This document shows positions 43,105 to 52,078 of a DNA stretch of 64,000 nucleotides, piece after piece. Origin of the DNA: Bacillus sp. OV322 (GTDB taxonomy: Bacteria > Bacillota > Bacilli > Bacillales > DSM-1321); the NCBI RefSeq assembly GCF_900112495.1, contig NZ_FOMA01000007.1, positions 238,212 through 302,211 of the forward strand, in the 5' to 3' direction. A program made the translations under genes and the position numbers. Each line of letters begins with the position of its first letter. Position 1 is the stretch's first letter. The notes under the pieces are model-generated. The model ran no database searches, was not told where the DNA came from, and worked only from the letters and a program-made list of their open reading frames with translations.

Positions 43105-43159
43105 CACTCTATTTCATGGGGTATAGTTACCGTATAACAACGTTACGGGAGGCATAGAA

Positions 43160-44974
43160 ATGAATGCAATTACTATGGTTATCGGGTCGATTTGTATATT
43201 AATGATTGCTTATCGTTTATACGGCACATTTATGGCTGCTAAAGTATTAAAACTGGATGATTCCAAGCAGACACCTGCACACGCCTTGGAAGACGGAAAG
43301 GATTATGTACCGACAAACCGCTGGGTAACATTCGGACATCACTTTGCAGCTATTGCTGCCGCCGGCCCTCTAGTCGGGCCCATCCTTGCCGCCCAATTCG
43401 GCTATCTCCCCGGCTTGCTTTGGCTGCTGATTGGCGCGGTCATCGGCGGTGCCGTTCACGATGCCGTTGTATTATTTGCATCGATGCGGCAGAATGGCCA
43501 ATCACTTGCCGAAGTGGCAAAAAAAGAATTGGGACCTGTAGCCGGCTTCTGTACAGGACTTGCCATGCTCTTCATCATAACCATTACGATGGCAGGGCTT
43601 TCCATGGTCGTACTTCATGCACTGGAAAATAACCCTTGGGGTACTTTTTCCGTCGGTATCACGATTCCTATCGCAATGGGAGTCGGAATCTATCATAAGA
43701 AAACAGGAAACTTAAAAGGAGCTTCCATTGTTGGTTTTGTCCTGATTTTGGCCGCTGTTTTTTCCGGGCCATACATACAGCATTCTGCTCTTGGTGATTT
43801 TCTGACGCTGGATATTACCTCACTATCCATCATCCTGCCAATTTACGCATTTTTTGCGGCTGCGCTTCCTGTCTGGCTTCTTTTGGCACCTCGTGATTAT
43901 TTAAGCAGCTTCATGAAAATTGGTGTCTTTATTGCACTTATCGCTGGTGTCTTTATTGTAAATCCAAGTCTGCACATGCCAGCATTCACGGAGTTCATAA
44001 AAGGCGGCGGCCCAGTTATGAATGGTCCTGTCTGGCCTTTCATCTCCATTACCATTGCCTGCGGGGCAATCTCGGGGTTTCATGCCTTTGTAGGTTCAGG
44101 AACGACACCAAAAATGCTTGACCGCTGGAGCGATATTAAACCAATCGGCTTTGGAGCGATGCTCGTAGAGTGCCTCGTCGGAATCATGGCACTGGTTGCT
44201 GCCACAGCGCTGCATCCAGGTGACTATTTCGCCATTAACTCTGCACCGGAAGTTTTCAAGACACTCGGAATGAACACTGTCAGCCTCGGAACGTTAAGCA
44301 AAGAAATCGGCCTAAATCTCGAAGGGCGCACAGGCGGAGCTGTAACACTTGCTGTAGGAATGACATATATTTTCACGGATATTCCGTGGTTTTCAAAGCT
44401 TGCATCCTTCTTCTTTCAATTCGTCATTATGTTCGAAGCACTATTCATCCTTACTGCCATCGATTCCGGTACAAGGGTTGCCCGTTATATTATCCAGGAC
44501 TTTGCAGGGGCATTTTATAAACCTATGAAAAACACAGACTGGCTTCCGGGGAACATATTCGCTAGTGCCTTAGCATGCTTATTATGGGGCTACCTGTTAT
44601 TTTCCGGAGATATCGGATCTGTTTGGGCATTATTTGGTGTTTCCAATCAGCTGATGGCATCCATTGGCCTGATTATCGGGGCTACCGTTATCCTCAAAGT
44701 GGCTGATAAGCGAAGATATATGCTGACATGCCTGATTCCGCTGGCATATTTGTATATAACCGTGAACTATGCAGGTTACTGGATGGTGAAAAATGTTTAC
44801 TTAAACACAGAAGCAGCAGGTTACAGCGTGCTCAATGCCGTACTTTCCATCATCATGCTCGTACTGGGTGTGGTTATCATGATAGCGGCAGTGAAAAACT
44901 GGCTTCAATCGTGGAATGGGCAGAATCGTTTAGCAGAAGATCCCCCTCCTCAATACAGTAAAGCTTCTTCATGA
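43160..44974 (+). CDS. cstA: CstA-family transporter (carbon starvation, pyruvate or peptide uptake)
   Basis: 604 residues with about 16 hydrophobic segments, behind ACGGGAGGC. Family landmarks are KDYVPTNRWVTFGHHFAAIAAAGP, GAVIGGAVHDAVVLFASMRQ, ISGFHAFVGSGTTPKML and LFILTAIDSGTRVARY. Members include E. coli BtsT (pyruvate/proton symporter) and CstA (peptides and pyruvate). Its position directly after a LytS/LytT pair mirrors the BtsS/BtsR-btsT arrangement, so pyruvate uptake is favoured. A cre site in the leader adds catabolite control. It ends at a strong terminator. Confidence 0.93.
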   Translation: MNAITMVIGSICILMIAYRLYGTFMAAKVLKLDDSKQTPAHALEDGKDYVPTNRWVTFGHHFAAIAAAGPLVGPILAAQFGYLPGLLWLLIGAVIGGAVHDAVVLFASMRQNGQSLAEVAKKELGPVAGFCTGLAMLFIITITMAGLSMVVLHALENNPWGTFSVGITIPIAMGVGIYHKKTGNLKGASIVGFVLILAAVFSGPYIQHSALGDFLTLDITSLSIILPIYAFFAAALPVWLLLAPRDYLSSFMKIGVFIALIAGVFIVNPSLHMPAFTEFIKGGGPVMNGPVWPFISITIACGAISGFHAFVGSGTTPKMLDRWSDIKPIGFGAMLVECLVGIMALVAATALHPGDYFAINSAPEVFKTLGMNTVSLGTLSKEIGLNLEGRTGGAVTLAVGMTYIFTDIPWFSKLASFFFQFVIMFEALFILTAIDSGTRVARYIIQDFAGAFYKPMKNTDWLPGNIFASALACLLWGYLLFSGDIGSVWALFGVSNQLMASIGLIIGATVILKVADKRRYMLTCLIPLAYLYITVNYAGYWMVKNVYLNTEAAGYSVLNAVLSIIMLVLGVVIMIAAVKNWLQSWNGQNRLAEDPPPQYSKASS

Positions 44975-45010
44975 TCAAAGCGGGCAGAGCCATTCTGCCC
45001 GCTTTTTACT
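44975..45010 (+). terminator. Terminator after cstA
   Basis: AAAGCGGGCAGA pairs with TCTGCCCGCTTT, then TTACTT. It directly follows the stop codon. Confidence 0.88.
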
Positions 45011-45170
45011 TATCTTTTTCAAAGCCCCGTTAAACCTTCAAAGGAAAAGTCGCGGATCAAGCAGCGTTCCTTTGGCCCGATGTATATCTTTTCCATCTTT
45101 TTTCTGTTAAAATATATATTTGAAATAATTATTATTAGTACAAGTGTTTGGGAAATCGAGGGAAACAATC

Positions 45171-46796
45171 ATGATTAAACATAACAATTTGCTTATCTAT
45201 ATCTTATTGGGTATTGCCGTTTTCCTGCTCTTTGACTTCTGTCTCCTCTTCTTTGTTCAACAGTTGAATGGGATAGCAATCATTCAATTTATCCTCAGTG
45301 CTATATTCATAGCATTCTCTGGAATTATGCTGCATTTTTTTATTGCTGCCAGGAAAAAGTCAGACGGACTTGATGAAGACCAGCAGCGATTGCAGACCTT
45401 AATCAACTCAATGGTGGATTTTGTCAATTTCAAAGATGGAAATGGCAGATGGATAGAAGCAAATGATTTTGGCAGAAGGCTATTTGAGCTAGAGCATGTT
45501 GATTATAAAGGGAAAAAGGATTCTGAGTTAGCCAATTATACTAGCTTTTATAATGAAGCATTGCTATATTGCGAGGTTTCTGATGAAGAAACCTGGAAAA
45601 AGGGCCATATAACACGCTGCGAAGAAAAGATCCCCCTGCCTGATGGAGAGATTAAAACCTTCGACACCATTAAGGTTCCCCTTTTCCATGAAGATGGTTC
45701 CAGAAGGGCTCTAGTGGTCATTGGAAGAGATATTACTGAGCGGGTAAACACTGAAAAAAAACTATCCGACAGCCAGCAGCAGTATAAATCCCTATTTGAT
45801 TATAATCCTGATCCTGTTTTCATGATGGATTTGTATGGAAATATAACCAACGTCAATCCCAAATTCAGAAACATCATAGGACCTTTCCATAATCAGCTTT
45901 CCGGAGCCTGCATCAGCGATTTTATTGCAGATACCGAGGATAGAATTAAACTGAAGCGCTCAATTGATCAAGTAAAAGAAAGCAAAGCCGGCATTACAAG
46001 CGGGGACTTCCGTTTCAATTCTGTAAGTAACGAGGTCTTCCTTTTATCCTGCACATTCGTCCCTATCCTGATTGATGGTGAAATGGCCGGGATTATCGGT
46101 TATGCCAAGGATGTAACAGCAATAAGGGAAACTGAAGCCATCCTAAGGAAAACAGAAAAGCTATCGGTTGTCGGTGAGCTTGCTGCGAGTGTAGCCCATG
46201 AGGTACGGAACCCGTTAACTTCCCTGAAAGGCTTTGTTCAGCTATTGAAGGATAACGAAACACAATATCAAAACTATTACTCAATTATGTTAAGCGAGCT
46301 TGATCGAATCAACCAGATTGTCAGTGAACTGCTTGTTCTCGCCAAACCGCAGGAATCCCATTTCAAGAAACACAATCTTATCCAGCTGCTTCGCGATGTG
46401 AATACTCTTCTTGAGCCGGAAGCCGCCTATTACAGTTCTGAGCTATTAATAAATGCAAAAAAAAGCGTCCCGCCCATTTCCTGTGAAGCGAATGGTTTGA
46501 AGCAGGTTTTCATTAATATTATTAAAAATTCCATTGAAGCTTCTTCCCGGCATATCTGGATCGACTTCAACACCAAAGCCGACTGGGTAATCATGACCAT
46601 TAAGGATGATGGCTGCGGCATTGAAGAAGACAGGGTCAGGCATTTAGGCGAGCCTTTTTACTCTTCCAAAGAAAAAGGCACTGGCCTTGGATTGACTGTC
46701 AGCTACAGGATCATAGAGGCCCATAAAGGTAAGATGACCTTTCAAAGCGAAATCGGAAAAGGCACAGAAGTACAAATCTGTTTGCCTATTCATTAA
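45171..46796 (+). CDS. PAS-domain sensor histidine kinase, sporulation-kinase-like
   Basis: 541 residues from the ATG at 45171 behind GAGGG; the longer frame (45144) has no ribosome site. Two adjacent membrane helices (about 5-60), then two PAS domains (about 80-195 and 200-325), HisKA with the phospho-acceptor His in LAASVAHEVRNPLTSLKGF, and an HATPase_c domain with NIIKNSIEAS, DDGCGIEE and GTGLGLTVSYRI. The H-box is of the KinA/KinE type that feeds the Spo0A phosphorelay. No response regulator gene is adjacent, which also suits an orphan phosphorelay kinase. The signal is unknown. Confidence 0.87.
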   Translation: MIKHNNLLIYILLGIAVFLLFDFCLLFFVQQLNGIAIIQFILSAIFIAFSGIMLHFFIAARKKSDGLDEDQQRLQTLINSMVDFVNFKDGNGRWIEANDFGRRLFELEHVDYKGKKDSELANYTSFYNEALLYCEVSDEETWKKGHITRCEEKIPLPDGEIKTFDTIKVPLFHEDGSRRALVVIGRDITERVNTEKKLSDSQQQYKSLFDYNPDPVFMMDLYGNITNVNPKFRNIIGPFHNQLSGACISDFIADTEDRIKLKRSIDQVKESKAGITSGDFRFNSVSNEVFLLSCTFVPILIDGEMAGIIGYAKDVTAIRETEAILRKTEKLSVVGELAASVAHEVRNPLTSLKGFVQLLKDNETQYQNYYSIMLSELDRINQIVSELLVLAKPQESHFKKHNLIQLLRDVNTLLEPEAAYYSSELLINAKKSVPPISCEANGLKQVFINIIKNSIEASSRHIWIDFNTKADWVIMTIKDDGCGIEEDRVRHLGEPFYSSKEKGTGLGLTVSYRIIEAHKGKMTFQSEIGKGTEVQICLPIH

Positions 46797-46989
46797 ACAG
46801 GCAGGCTCGGGTGATATGCACTTTCCCCATTGTTAAAAAAATTAATAAGCCAGAACAAAGCCGGCTGCTTATCCCAGCCGGCTCCTCTTATATCGGTGAA
46901 TGACAACATCTCATTTTTCATTTACAGGGATATTAACCTAAAGAGTCCGGGCATGCATTTCTGCAGTCGGACGCTGTGCAAAGCCCACA

Positions 46990-47027
46990 GGGAGCCTATT
47001 CTAAACCGATGATGAATATAGGCTCCC
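46990..47027. other. Long stem-loop between kinase and small gene
   Basis: GGGAGCCTAT pairs with ATAGGCTCCC across an 18-base loop (46990-47027). A second GC-rich hairpin (AGCCGGCTG with CAGCCGGCT) lies at 46859-46883. Neither has a good T-run. Confidence 0.45.
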
Positions 47028-47067
47028 TCTGCAGGTGCAGTGAGGGGGATCTACACCCGCTCCACTG

Positions 47068-47115
47068 AAAAGAAAAACATTGTTTCAAAACAGCAAAGTT
47101 TACAAAAACAGCAAA
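47068..47115 (+). repeat. Dispersed repeat, tail fragment F
   Basis: CATTGTTTCAAAACAGCAAA then GTTTACAAAAACAGC is a degenerate match to the tail of copies A and E. Confidence 0.5.
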
Positions 47116-47149
47116 AAAAAACCGCACATTTATGATGGCTCATGAATGG

Positions 47150-47386
47150 TCAGTTTTTATGGCATTTTGCAAGCTGCAGCATAATCAAATCGGCCGCTTC
47201 ATGTTCGTCAAAACAATAGACCACTTGCTGCTTCTTTATAAGATTTAAATGATATATCGAAATGTTATTGTCATATGACACAGACACAATATCTTCTTGA
47301 TTAAGTTTAAAAGTATGGACAACTTCGCTCCCGGACAAGGGTCTTTTGGATAGCTCCAATACCATGCCAGTTATCAGCTCTTTCAT
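47150..47386 (-). CDS. Small protein of 78 residues, function unknown
   Basis: ATG at 47386 follows GGGGGA by four bases. The protein is soluble and looks like a small beta-rich domain (VVHTFKLNQEDIVSVSYDN, then ISIYHLNLIKKQQVVYCFDE) with a C-terminal helix (EAADLIMLQLAKCHKN). It has two Cys residues but no CxxC motif. I do not recognise the family. It is flanked by repeat fragments and a 558-base gap, so its gene is isolated. Confidence 0.6.
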   Translation of the reverse strand: MKELITGMVLELSKRPLSGSEVVHTFKLNQEDIVSVSYDNNISIYHLNLIKKQQVVYCFDEHEAADLIMLQLAKCHKN

Positions 47387-47944
47387 TAAATCCCCCTTTC
47401 TATTATTAGGAGGGACTCCATTCGATAAAAGTAACCCGTAATAATATTTAGATTTTTCTTAATATTAACACCGCAGCTGCCAAGATGATATAAACAAAAA
47501 CCGACGATAAGGACTGAAATTTGTCAAAAAGGAGAACAAGCAGCAGAAACGAGGGGAATCATGCGTTATTTAATTATCTGTTTTTCATTAATGATTTAAA
47601 ATACAGCTTTTATCAGCCCGTGTCTTTCTGGCCAGCCTGATTTTAAGGCAGTTATCTCCGGCTTAATCTCCAGACAGCTTTCAAATATTAAACGGAAATC
47701 TGTTCAAGTTTATCGGGTTACAGGTTTTTTCACAGTTGACGGCACATGTAATAAGATGGTTAAAATATCCTTTTTGTGGTATTTTTATGAATTTCCACTT
47801 ACCATCTGCGCAAGTCTTTACTACCATTTTTTTATTTCACAATAATTCTGTGGCGAAATTTGAATGAATCTGTTGATACGGGGTATGGAAATATAAAGAA
47901 AATTAAATATTTTAAAAATATGCCCTGAAAGAAGGAGACGGCAA
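47387..47944. other. Intergenic stretch of 558 bases
   Basis: AT-rich. A 12-codon frame at 47561 follows GAGGGG but is too short to support. A TTGACG (near 47738) followed by TAAAAT at 19 bases could be a weak promoter for the next gene. No repeat copy is seen. Confidence 0.45.
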
Positions 47945-48241
47945 ATGGAGAAATGGACATTCGACAGGCTGACCACAAATGAGATGAAGGACTTGCTTAC
48001 ACTCTATATTTCCCCGTTTAAAGAAATGGCTATAAAGGCTAATCGAAAAGAGTATATAAAAATCAGCAAAACAAAGGCCATTAATTTGCTATTAACACAT
48101 TTAAGCAAAGAACAGCTTAACGATCTGCTTGTTAACCTGCAGTATATCAGCAAAAAAAACTTAAATGACTGTATGTATCTTCAATACATTTTGACTGGCA
48201 TTGTCTTCAAGGATCTTCATAATATCAAAAGAGAAGCTTAA
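47945..48241 (+). CDS. Small helical protein of 98 residues
   Basis: ATG at 47945 lies six bases after AAGGAGACG. The product is all-helical and basic (LTTNEMKDLLTLYISPFKEM, then KTKAINLLLTHLSKEQLNDL). It has no membrane segment or known motif. It may be a small regulator or structural protein, but I cannot name a family. Confidence 0.6.
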   Translation: MEKWTFDRLTTNEMKDLLTLYISPFKEMAIKANRKEYIKISKTKAINLLLTHLSKEQLNDLLVNLQYISKKNLNDCMYLQYILTGIVFKDLHNIKREA

Positions 48242-48380
48242 AGGTACTGCACTAAACAGGATTTAATCCACAAGAATAGCTATGTATTTTTTTCAGGCAT
48301 TTATCACATACTCTTAAATGATATTCATGCAATATCAAAGGTTTCCTGCTATCCAATCCTAATGATGAGGTGATCTTAGA

Positions 48381-48533
48381 ATGAGTTATAGAGAACATCT
48401 AGATCCGCATTCACAGCAGTTTCACCATAATTGGACAAGACCTAAGCGTTCGAACTCTCAAGTAAATGGACATACTGCAATGTCGCAGACAAACATTATA
48501 CTAAGAAGCAATGCAAAGGCTCACAGGTGGTAA
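48381..48533 (+). CDS. Small protein of 50 residues
   Basis: ATG at 48381 is preceded by GAGGTGATCTTAGA. The protein is hydrophilic and rich in His, Gln, Asn and Arg (YREHLDPHSQQFHHNWTRPK), ending in ILRSNAKAHRW. A terminator hairpin starts 17 bases after the stop. The composition is unusual for a random frame. It may be a spore or stress component, but this is a guess. Confidence 0.6.
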   Translation: MSYREHLDPHSQQFHHNWTRPKRSNSQVNGHTAMSQTNIILRSNAKAHRW

Positions 48534-48549
48534 AGGATAGTAAGAAACA

Positions 48550-48580
48550 GGAAAGAAGACAGCTTAATGTCTTCTTTCTT
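48550..48580. terminator. Terminator between small gene and lysR
   Basis: GAAAGAAGACA pairs with TGTCTTCTTTC (48551-48561 and 48568-48578), followed by TTGCTTTC. It lies between convergent genes. Confidence 0.75.
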
Positions 48581-48587
48581 GCTTTCT

Positions 48588-49491
48588 CTAAATGTTTTTT
48601 GTAATTCTGGAAGAGATATCAGCAAAATAATCAATCACATGCTCAAAGAAGTTTGAAGCAGCAATAGAAGGATGCCTTCGTTTGGATCTTCCGGCACCAA
48701 TGGTCCGCTCGCAAACAGGTTTTTTAATACGCAGCAAGGATACGGACTTATGAGGTGCTATATGCCAAATCAAGGCAGGAACAAAGGCAACTCCAAGCCC
48801 TTGCTGAACCAGCTTTGCTATCACCATTGTTTCATCTCCCTCAAAGGATACTCTAGGAACAAAGCCAGCTTCCCTGCAATAATAATCCGTAATGCTTCTC
48901 ACTCCCAATCCGGTATTTGAACTGATGAATGCCTCATTTTTAACTTCCTCAAGATCAATGCTTTCTCTTCCTGCTAAATGATGGTTTTCAGGAACCATTA
49001 AATAGATTTCCTCCGTTAACAGCGGAATCCATTCAATGTCTGGGCCTTCAATTGGTGTAGATGAAATGCACATATCTATTTCCCCTTTTTCCAGCAAATG
49101 GACCATGGATTCATTTTCCTGCTACCAGCTGCTGAAAAAAGATATTTTTATGCTGAGCTAAAAACGAGCTGATTAAATCTGGCAAGATACTTGGGATGGA
49201 GATAGCCAGCTGCACCATTCCGAGATGAAGTCCTGATAAATACTCCAATTCCCTCTTGGCTTCTCCAAGCTCCATGAATATACGGTCTACTCTTGTTAAA
49301 AAGGTTTTTCCGTATTGATTCAGTTTAATCTGCCTTCCTATACGGTCAAATAAAGGAACACCCAAATCTTCCTCAAGGCGCGAGATGGTTTTGCTTAAAG
49401 ATGGCTGGGCAATCTTCAGCTCCTCAGCTGCATGTGTCATATGCTCAAGCCGTGCCACGGTTTGAAAGTACTTAAGCTGTAATAATTCCAA
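48588..49491 (-). pseudogene. LysR-family regulator gene with frameshift
   Basis: Two frames together form one LysR protein of about 300 residues. The N-terminal part (49491 to 49111) holds the winged helix (LQLKYFQTVARLEHMTHAAE, then LKIAQPSLSKTISRLEEDLG). It stops after QQLVAG. The rest (from about 49106 to 48588) continues in another frame with SMVHLLEKGEIDMCISS and the effector domain. One extra T in the plus-strand run at 49114-49117 explains the break: its removal restores VAGNESMVHLLEKGE. It is divergent from the aldehyde dehydrogenase gene, which it probably controls. This may be a true mutation or a homopolymer sequencing error. Confidence 0.87.
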
Positions 49492-49550
49492 TTGTTTTTA
49501 ACCGCCTTCTCTAATAGACTTAATACTATTATTATATAATGAATTATGTA

Positions 49551-49580
49551 TTATACACTATTGGTATAACCCTCTATAAT
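49551..49580. promoter_or_regulatory. LysR-type operator and aldehyde dehydrogenase promoter
   Basis: A perfect dyad TTATAC-N7-GTATAA (49551-49569) contains the T-N11-A pattern of LysR boxes. It precedes TATAAT (49575-49580), the likely -10 of the dehydrogenase gene, and covers the -35 position. Confidence 0.65.
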
Positions 49581-49651
49581 GACTAGTGAAGTCTCCTTTA
49601 ACTTAATAGGAGATAGATTCCAATAAGCATAAGTCCCAGGAGGTCAAATAG

Positions 49652-51106
49652 ATGTTAAATAAATATTCTAAGCAATCTATAAACGGAGAATGGCGTAATG
49701 GCCGCAGCCAATTAATATATGATAACGTCAACCCATTTGATAAAGAGGTTATTGCTTCTGTTAAATTATCAAATAAAGAAGATGTTAATGAAGCTTATGA
49801 AGCTGCAAGATCAGCACAGAAAACCTGGGCAAAGGTCCCTTCTGCTGAAAAAAAAGAAATCCTTTTTCGTGCAGCAGAAATATTCGGGGAACGAAAACAG
49901 GAAATCACCGAGATTATTTCAAAAGAAACAGGAAGTTCTGTATTGAAGGCAACAGGTGAAGTCATCAGCATCATCGAAATGATTAAAGATGCCGCAAATT
50001 ATAGCGAACGCATGGAGATGCCCGTCTCTCTCCCTTCAAGCATGCCAGGAAAAGAAAGCCTTGTTTTCCATAAGCCTGCTGGTGTAGTGGGCATCATCTC
50101 TCCATTTAACTACCCGCTATTTCTCTCAATGAGAGCAGTTGCACCTGCTATTGCAGTAGGTGATGCCGTTGTTCTTAAACCTGATTTGCAAACGCAAATT
50201 TCAGGCGGTTATATCATTGGAGAGGTTTTTGAGCAGGCAGGGCTGCCTAAGGGTGTCCTGAATGTGCTTACGTTTGCCATCGAAGAAGTCGGGGATTTTT
50301 TTGTAGAGCACCCTATTCCCCAGGTTATTTCCTTTACCGGCTCAACAGCAGTCGGGCGCCATATCGGAGCTTTGTGCGGCCAGCACCTCAAAAAGGCAGC
50401 CTTAGAGCTTGGAGGAAACAGTCCCCTTGTAGTATTAGAGGATGCCGATATAGATCAGGCCATTAATGCAGCGATTTTCGGCAAATTCATTCATCAAGGC
50501 CAGATTTGCATGATAACCAATCGTATTCTGGTCCATCGCAAGCATTATAAGGAATTCGTTGACCGTTATGTCCAAAGAGCGAGTGAGCTTCCTTATGGAA
50601 ACCCTGTCGATCCGAAAGTCATTATCGGGCCAATCATTAATGATAACCAGCTCAAGAAGATACTGAACATTGTAGAAGAAGGCAAAAAAGAAGGAAACAA
50701 TCTTGTATTGGAAGGCAAGCAGGATGGAAATATCCTTACTCCTTTTGTATTTGCTGATGTAGACAATAAATCAAAGCTGGCTCAGACAGAGATCTTCGGG
50801 CCTGTAGCAATCATTATTCCTTTTGACTCGGAAGAAGAGGCTCTTGAGATGGCCAATGACACAGAATATGGACTGTCAGGTGCAGTCTTCACTCAGGATT
50901 TTGAACGGGGAATAGAGTTTGCCCGTCAAATTGAAAGCGGAATGGCTCATGTTAACGACCAGACTGTTAATTCTTCTCCTAATGCCCCATTTGGCGGAGA
51001 AAAAGCATCTGGACTTGGCAGATATGGCGGGGAATGGGGATTTGAAGAATTCACCAGTGCCAAGTGGGTCACCGTCCAAAGAGAAGCAAGAAAATACCCA
51101 TTTTAA
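49652..51106 (+). CDS. Aldehyde dehydrogenase, benzaldehyde/vanillin type (YfmT-like)
   Basis: 484 residues behind CAGGAGG. NAD(P)-dependent aldehyde dehydrogenase fold. The active-site Glu lies in ALELGGNSP, the catalytic Cys in FIHQGQICMITNRI, and the cofactor motif is SFTGSTAVGRHIG. The N-terminal region with VGIISPFNYPLFLSMRAVAPA is as in benzaldehyde or vanillin dehydrogenases such as YfmT. It oxidises an aromatic or medium aldehyde to the acid. It is divergently transcribed from a LysR-type gene with a shared operator, so aldehyde-induced control is likely, though that regulator is frameshifted here. Confidence 0.93.
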   Translation: MLNKYSKQSINGEWRNGRSQLIYDNVNPFDKEVIASVKLSNKEDVNEAYEAARSAQKTWAKVPSAEKKEILFRAAEIFGERKQEITEIISKETGSSVLKATGEVISIIEMIKDAANYSERMEMPVSLPSSMPGKESLVFHKPAGVVGIISPFNYPLFLSMRAVAPAIAVGDAVVLKPDLQTQISGGYIIGEVFEQAGLPKGVLNVLTFAIEEVGDFFVEHPIPQVISFTGSTAVGRHIGALCGQHLKKAALELGGNSPLVVLEDADIDQAINAAIFGKFIHQGQICMITNRILVHRKHYKEFVDRYVQRASELPYGNPVDPKVIIGPIINDNQLKKILNIVEEGKKEGNNLVLEGKQDGNILTPFVFADVDNKSKLAQTEIFGPVAIIIPFDSEEEALEMANDTEYGLSGAVFTQDFERGIEFARQIESGMAHVNDQTVNSSPNAPFGGEKASGLGRYGGEWGFEEFTSAKWVTVQREARKYPF

Positions 51107-51167
51107 ATAAAAATTCCCAAAGAGGTTCTAATACGCATCGTTTATTTATGATAGTACAGATTGAACT

Positions 51168-51199
51168 GGCCAGTCCTTAATTTAGGACTGGCCTCTTTC
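51168..51199 (+). terminator. Terminator after aldehyde dehydrogenase
   Basis: GGCCAGTCCT (51168-51177) pairs with AGGACTGGCC (51184-51193), followed by TCTTTC. Confidence 0.82.
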
Positions 51200-51227
51200 A
51201 TGCTCGGCAGCACTCTTTTTCTTTGTC

Positions 51228-51391
51228 TGTTGTCCGCTCCAGAATGCTTGCACTCCTGCTTAGATTAGCGGGAAGGTGAGACACCGCAGGCATTGCTGAG
51301 GCTGCTCACCGCCCGCCTCGCGGAAAGCGGGCATCCTGAAGCGGGAATTCCCCCTGTTACATAGCAGCAAAGCTATCGAAAACAGCCTTAA
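51228..51391 (+). repeat. Dispersed repeat, copy D (headless, diverged)
   Basis: Core and tail present: TTAGCGGGAAGGTGAGAC, GAGGCTGCTCACCGCCCGCC, CGCGGAAAGCGGGCATCCTG and CATAGCAGCAAAGCTATCGA. The head with TTAAAGATTGTTG is missing and the left core edge is rearranged. Confidence 0.8.
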
Positions 51392-51603
51392 GAAAAAGCC
51401 TTTGCTTTTCACCACTAAGCATTATTCCATATTTCAAGAATTACCTGGCTGGCGGTTAGGTGCAGAGGTTTTAGGGTATATTTTCCCTGAAGGAACATTA
51501 CAGTTATACATATTTATAACGTTTAATTCTTGACACAGCCCTGTAAATACATCTTTGCCGAATGGTGTGAATACAGAGCATTATTCATAAAGGAGGAGTT
51601 TAT

Positions 51604-52020
51604 ATGTATAAGAAAATTTTAGTAGGATTTGATGGTTCTGCGTCTTCATCACGGGCTTTAATGCATGCTGCATCACTCGCAAAAGCATTGAACTCAGAAA
51701 AATTGTCCATTCTTCATGTGACTAGAAACCTTCCTCTGCAAGAACCAGCGTACATGGATCTTGATCAATTAATGGATGAAGAAAATCAGGATATCCTAAA
51801 ACCTGCTATACAATTTTTGTCTGAATCAGGCATTTCGTATGAAACACATAACTTTGAAGGAGATCCCTCACAGATTATCAGAGACTTTGCTGCAGAGCAC
51901 CATTATGATGCCATTGTGATGGGCACCACCGGAAAAAGCATCATTAAGGAAGCCCTGCTTGGAAGCATAAGCCATCGTGTTGCCCAAAGTGCGGAGTGTC
52001 CGGTTATCATTGTGAAGTAA
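51604..52020 (+). CDS. Universal stress protein (UspA family)
   Basis: 138 residues behind AAAGGAGGAG. One Usp domain beginning KKILVGFDGSASSSRAL. The ATP-binding motif G-2x-G-9x-G(S/T) appears as GTTGKSIIKEALLGSIS near the C-terminus, followed by the typical end SAECPVIIVK. Such proteins bind ATP and are induced by starvation or oxygen limitation. A TTGACA lies in the leader, without a clear matching -10. It ends at a strong terminator. Confidence 0.93.
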   Translation: MYKKILVGFDGSASSSRALMHAASLAKALNSEKLSILHVTRNLPLQEPAYMDLDQLMDEENQDILKPAIQFLSESGISYETHNFEGDPSQIIRDFAAEHHYDAIVMGTTGKSIIKEALLGSISHRVAQSAECPVIIVK

Positions 52021-52051
52021 GCAGTTCTTGATTAAATTTCTGTAATCCCTC

Positions 52052-52078
52052 CCTGCACTTTTGCTGCAGGTTTTTTTA
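52052..52078 (+). terminator. Terminator after universal stress gene
   Basis: CCTGCA (52052-52057) pairs with TGCAGG (52065-52070), followed by seven T. Confidence 0.85.

Noticed and set aside
46859..46883. GC-rich hairpin after the kinase gene
   Set aside because: Perfect 9-bp stem but no adequate T-run on either strand, so I did not call it a terminator.
47561..47599. 12-codon frame behind GAGGGG
   Set aside because: Too short, ends at once and has no terminator or conserved feature.
51531..51560. TTGACA upstream of the universal stress gene as a sigma-A promoter
   Set aside because: No acceptable -10 at 16-18 bases; a promoter is likely nearby but I could not define it.
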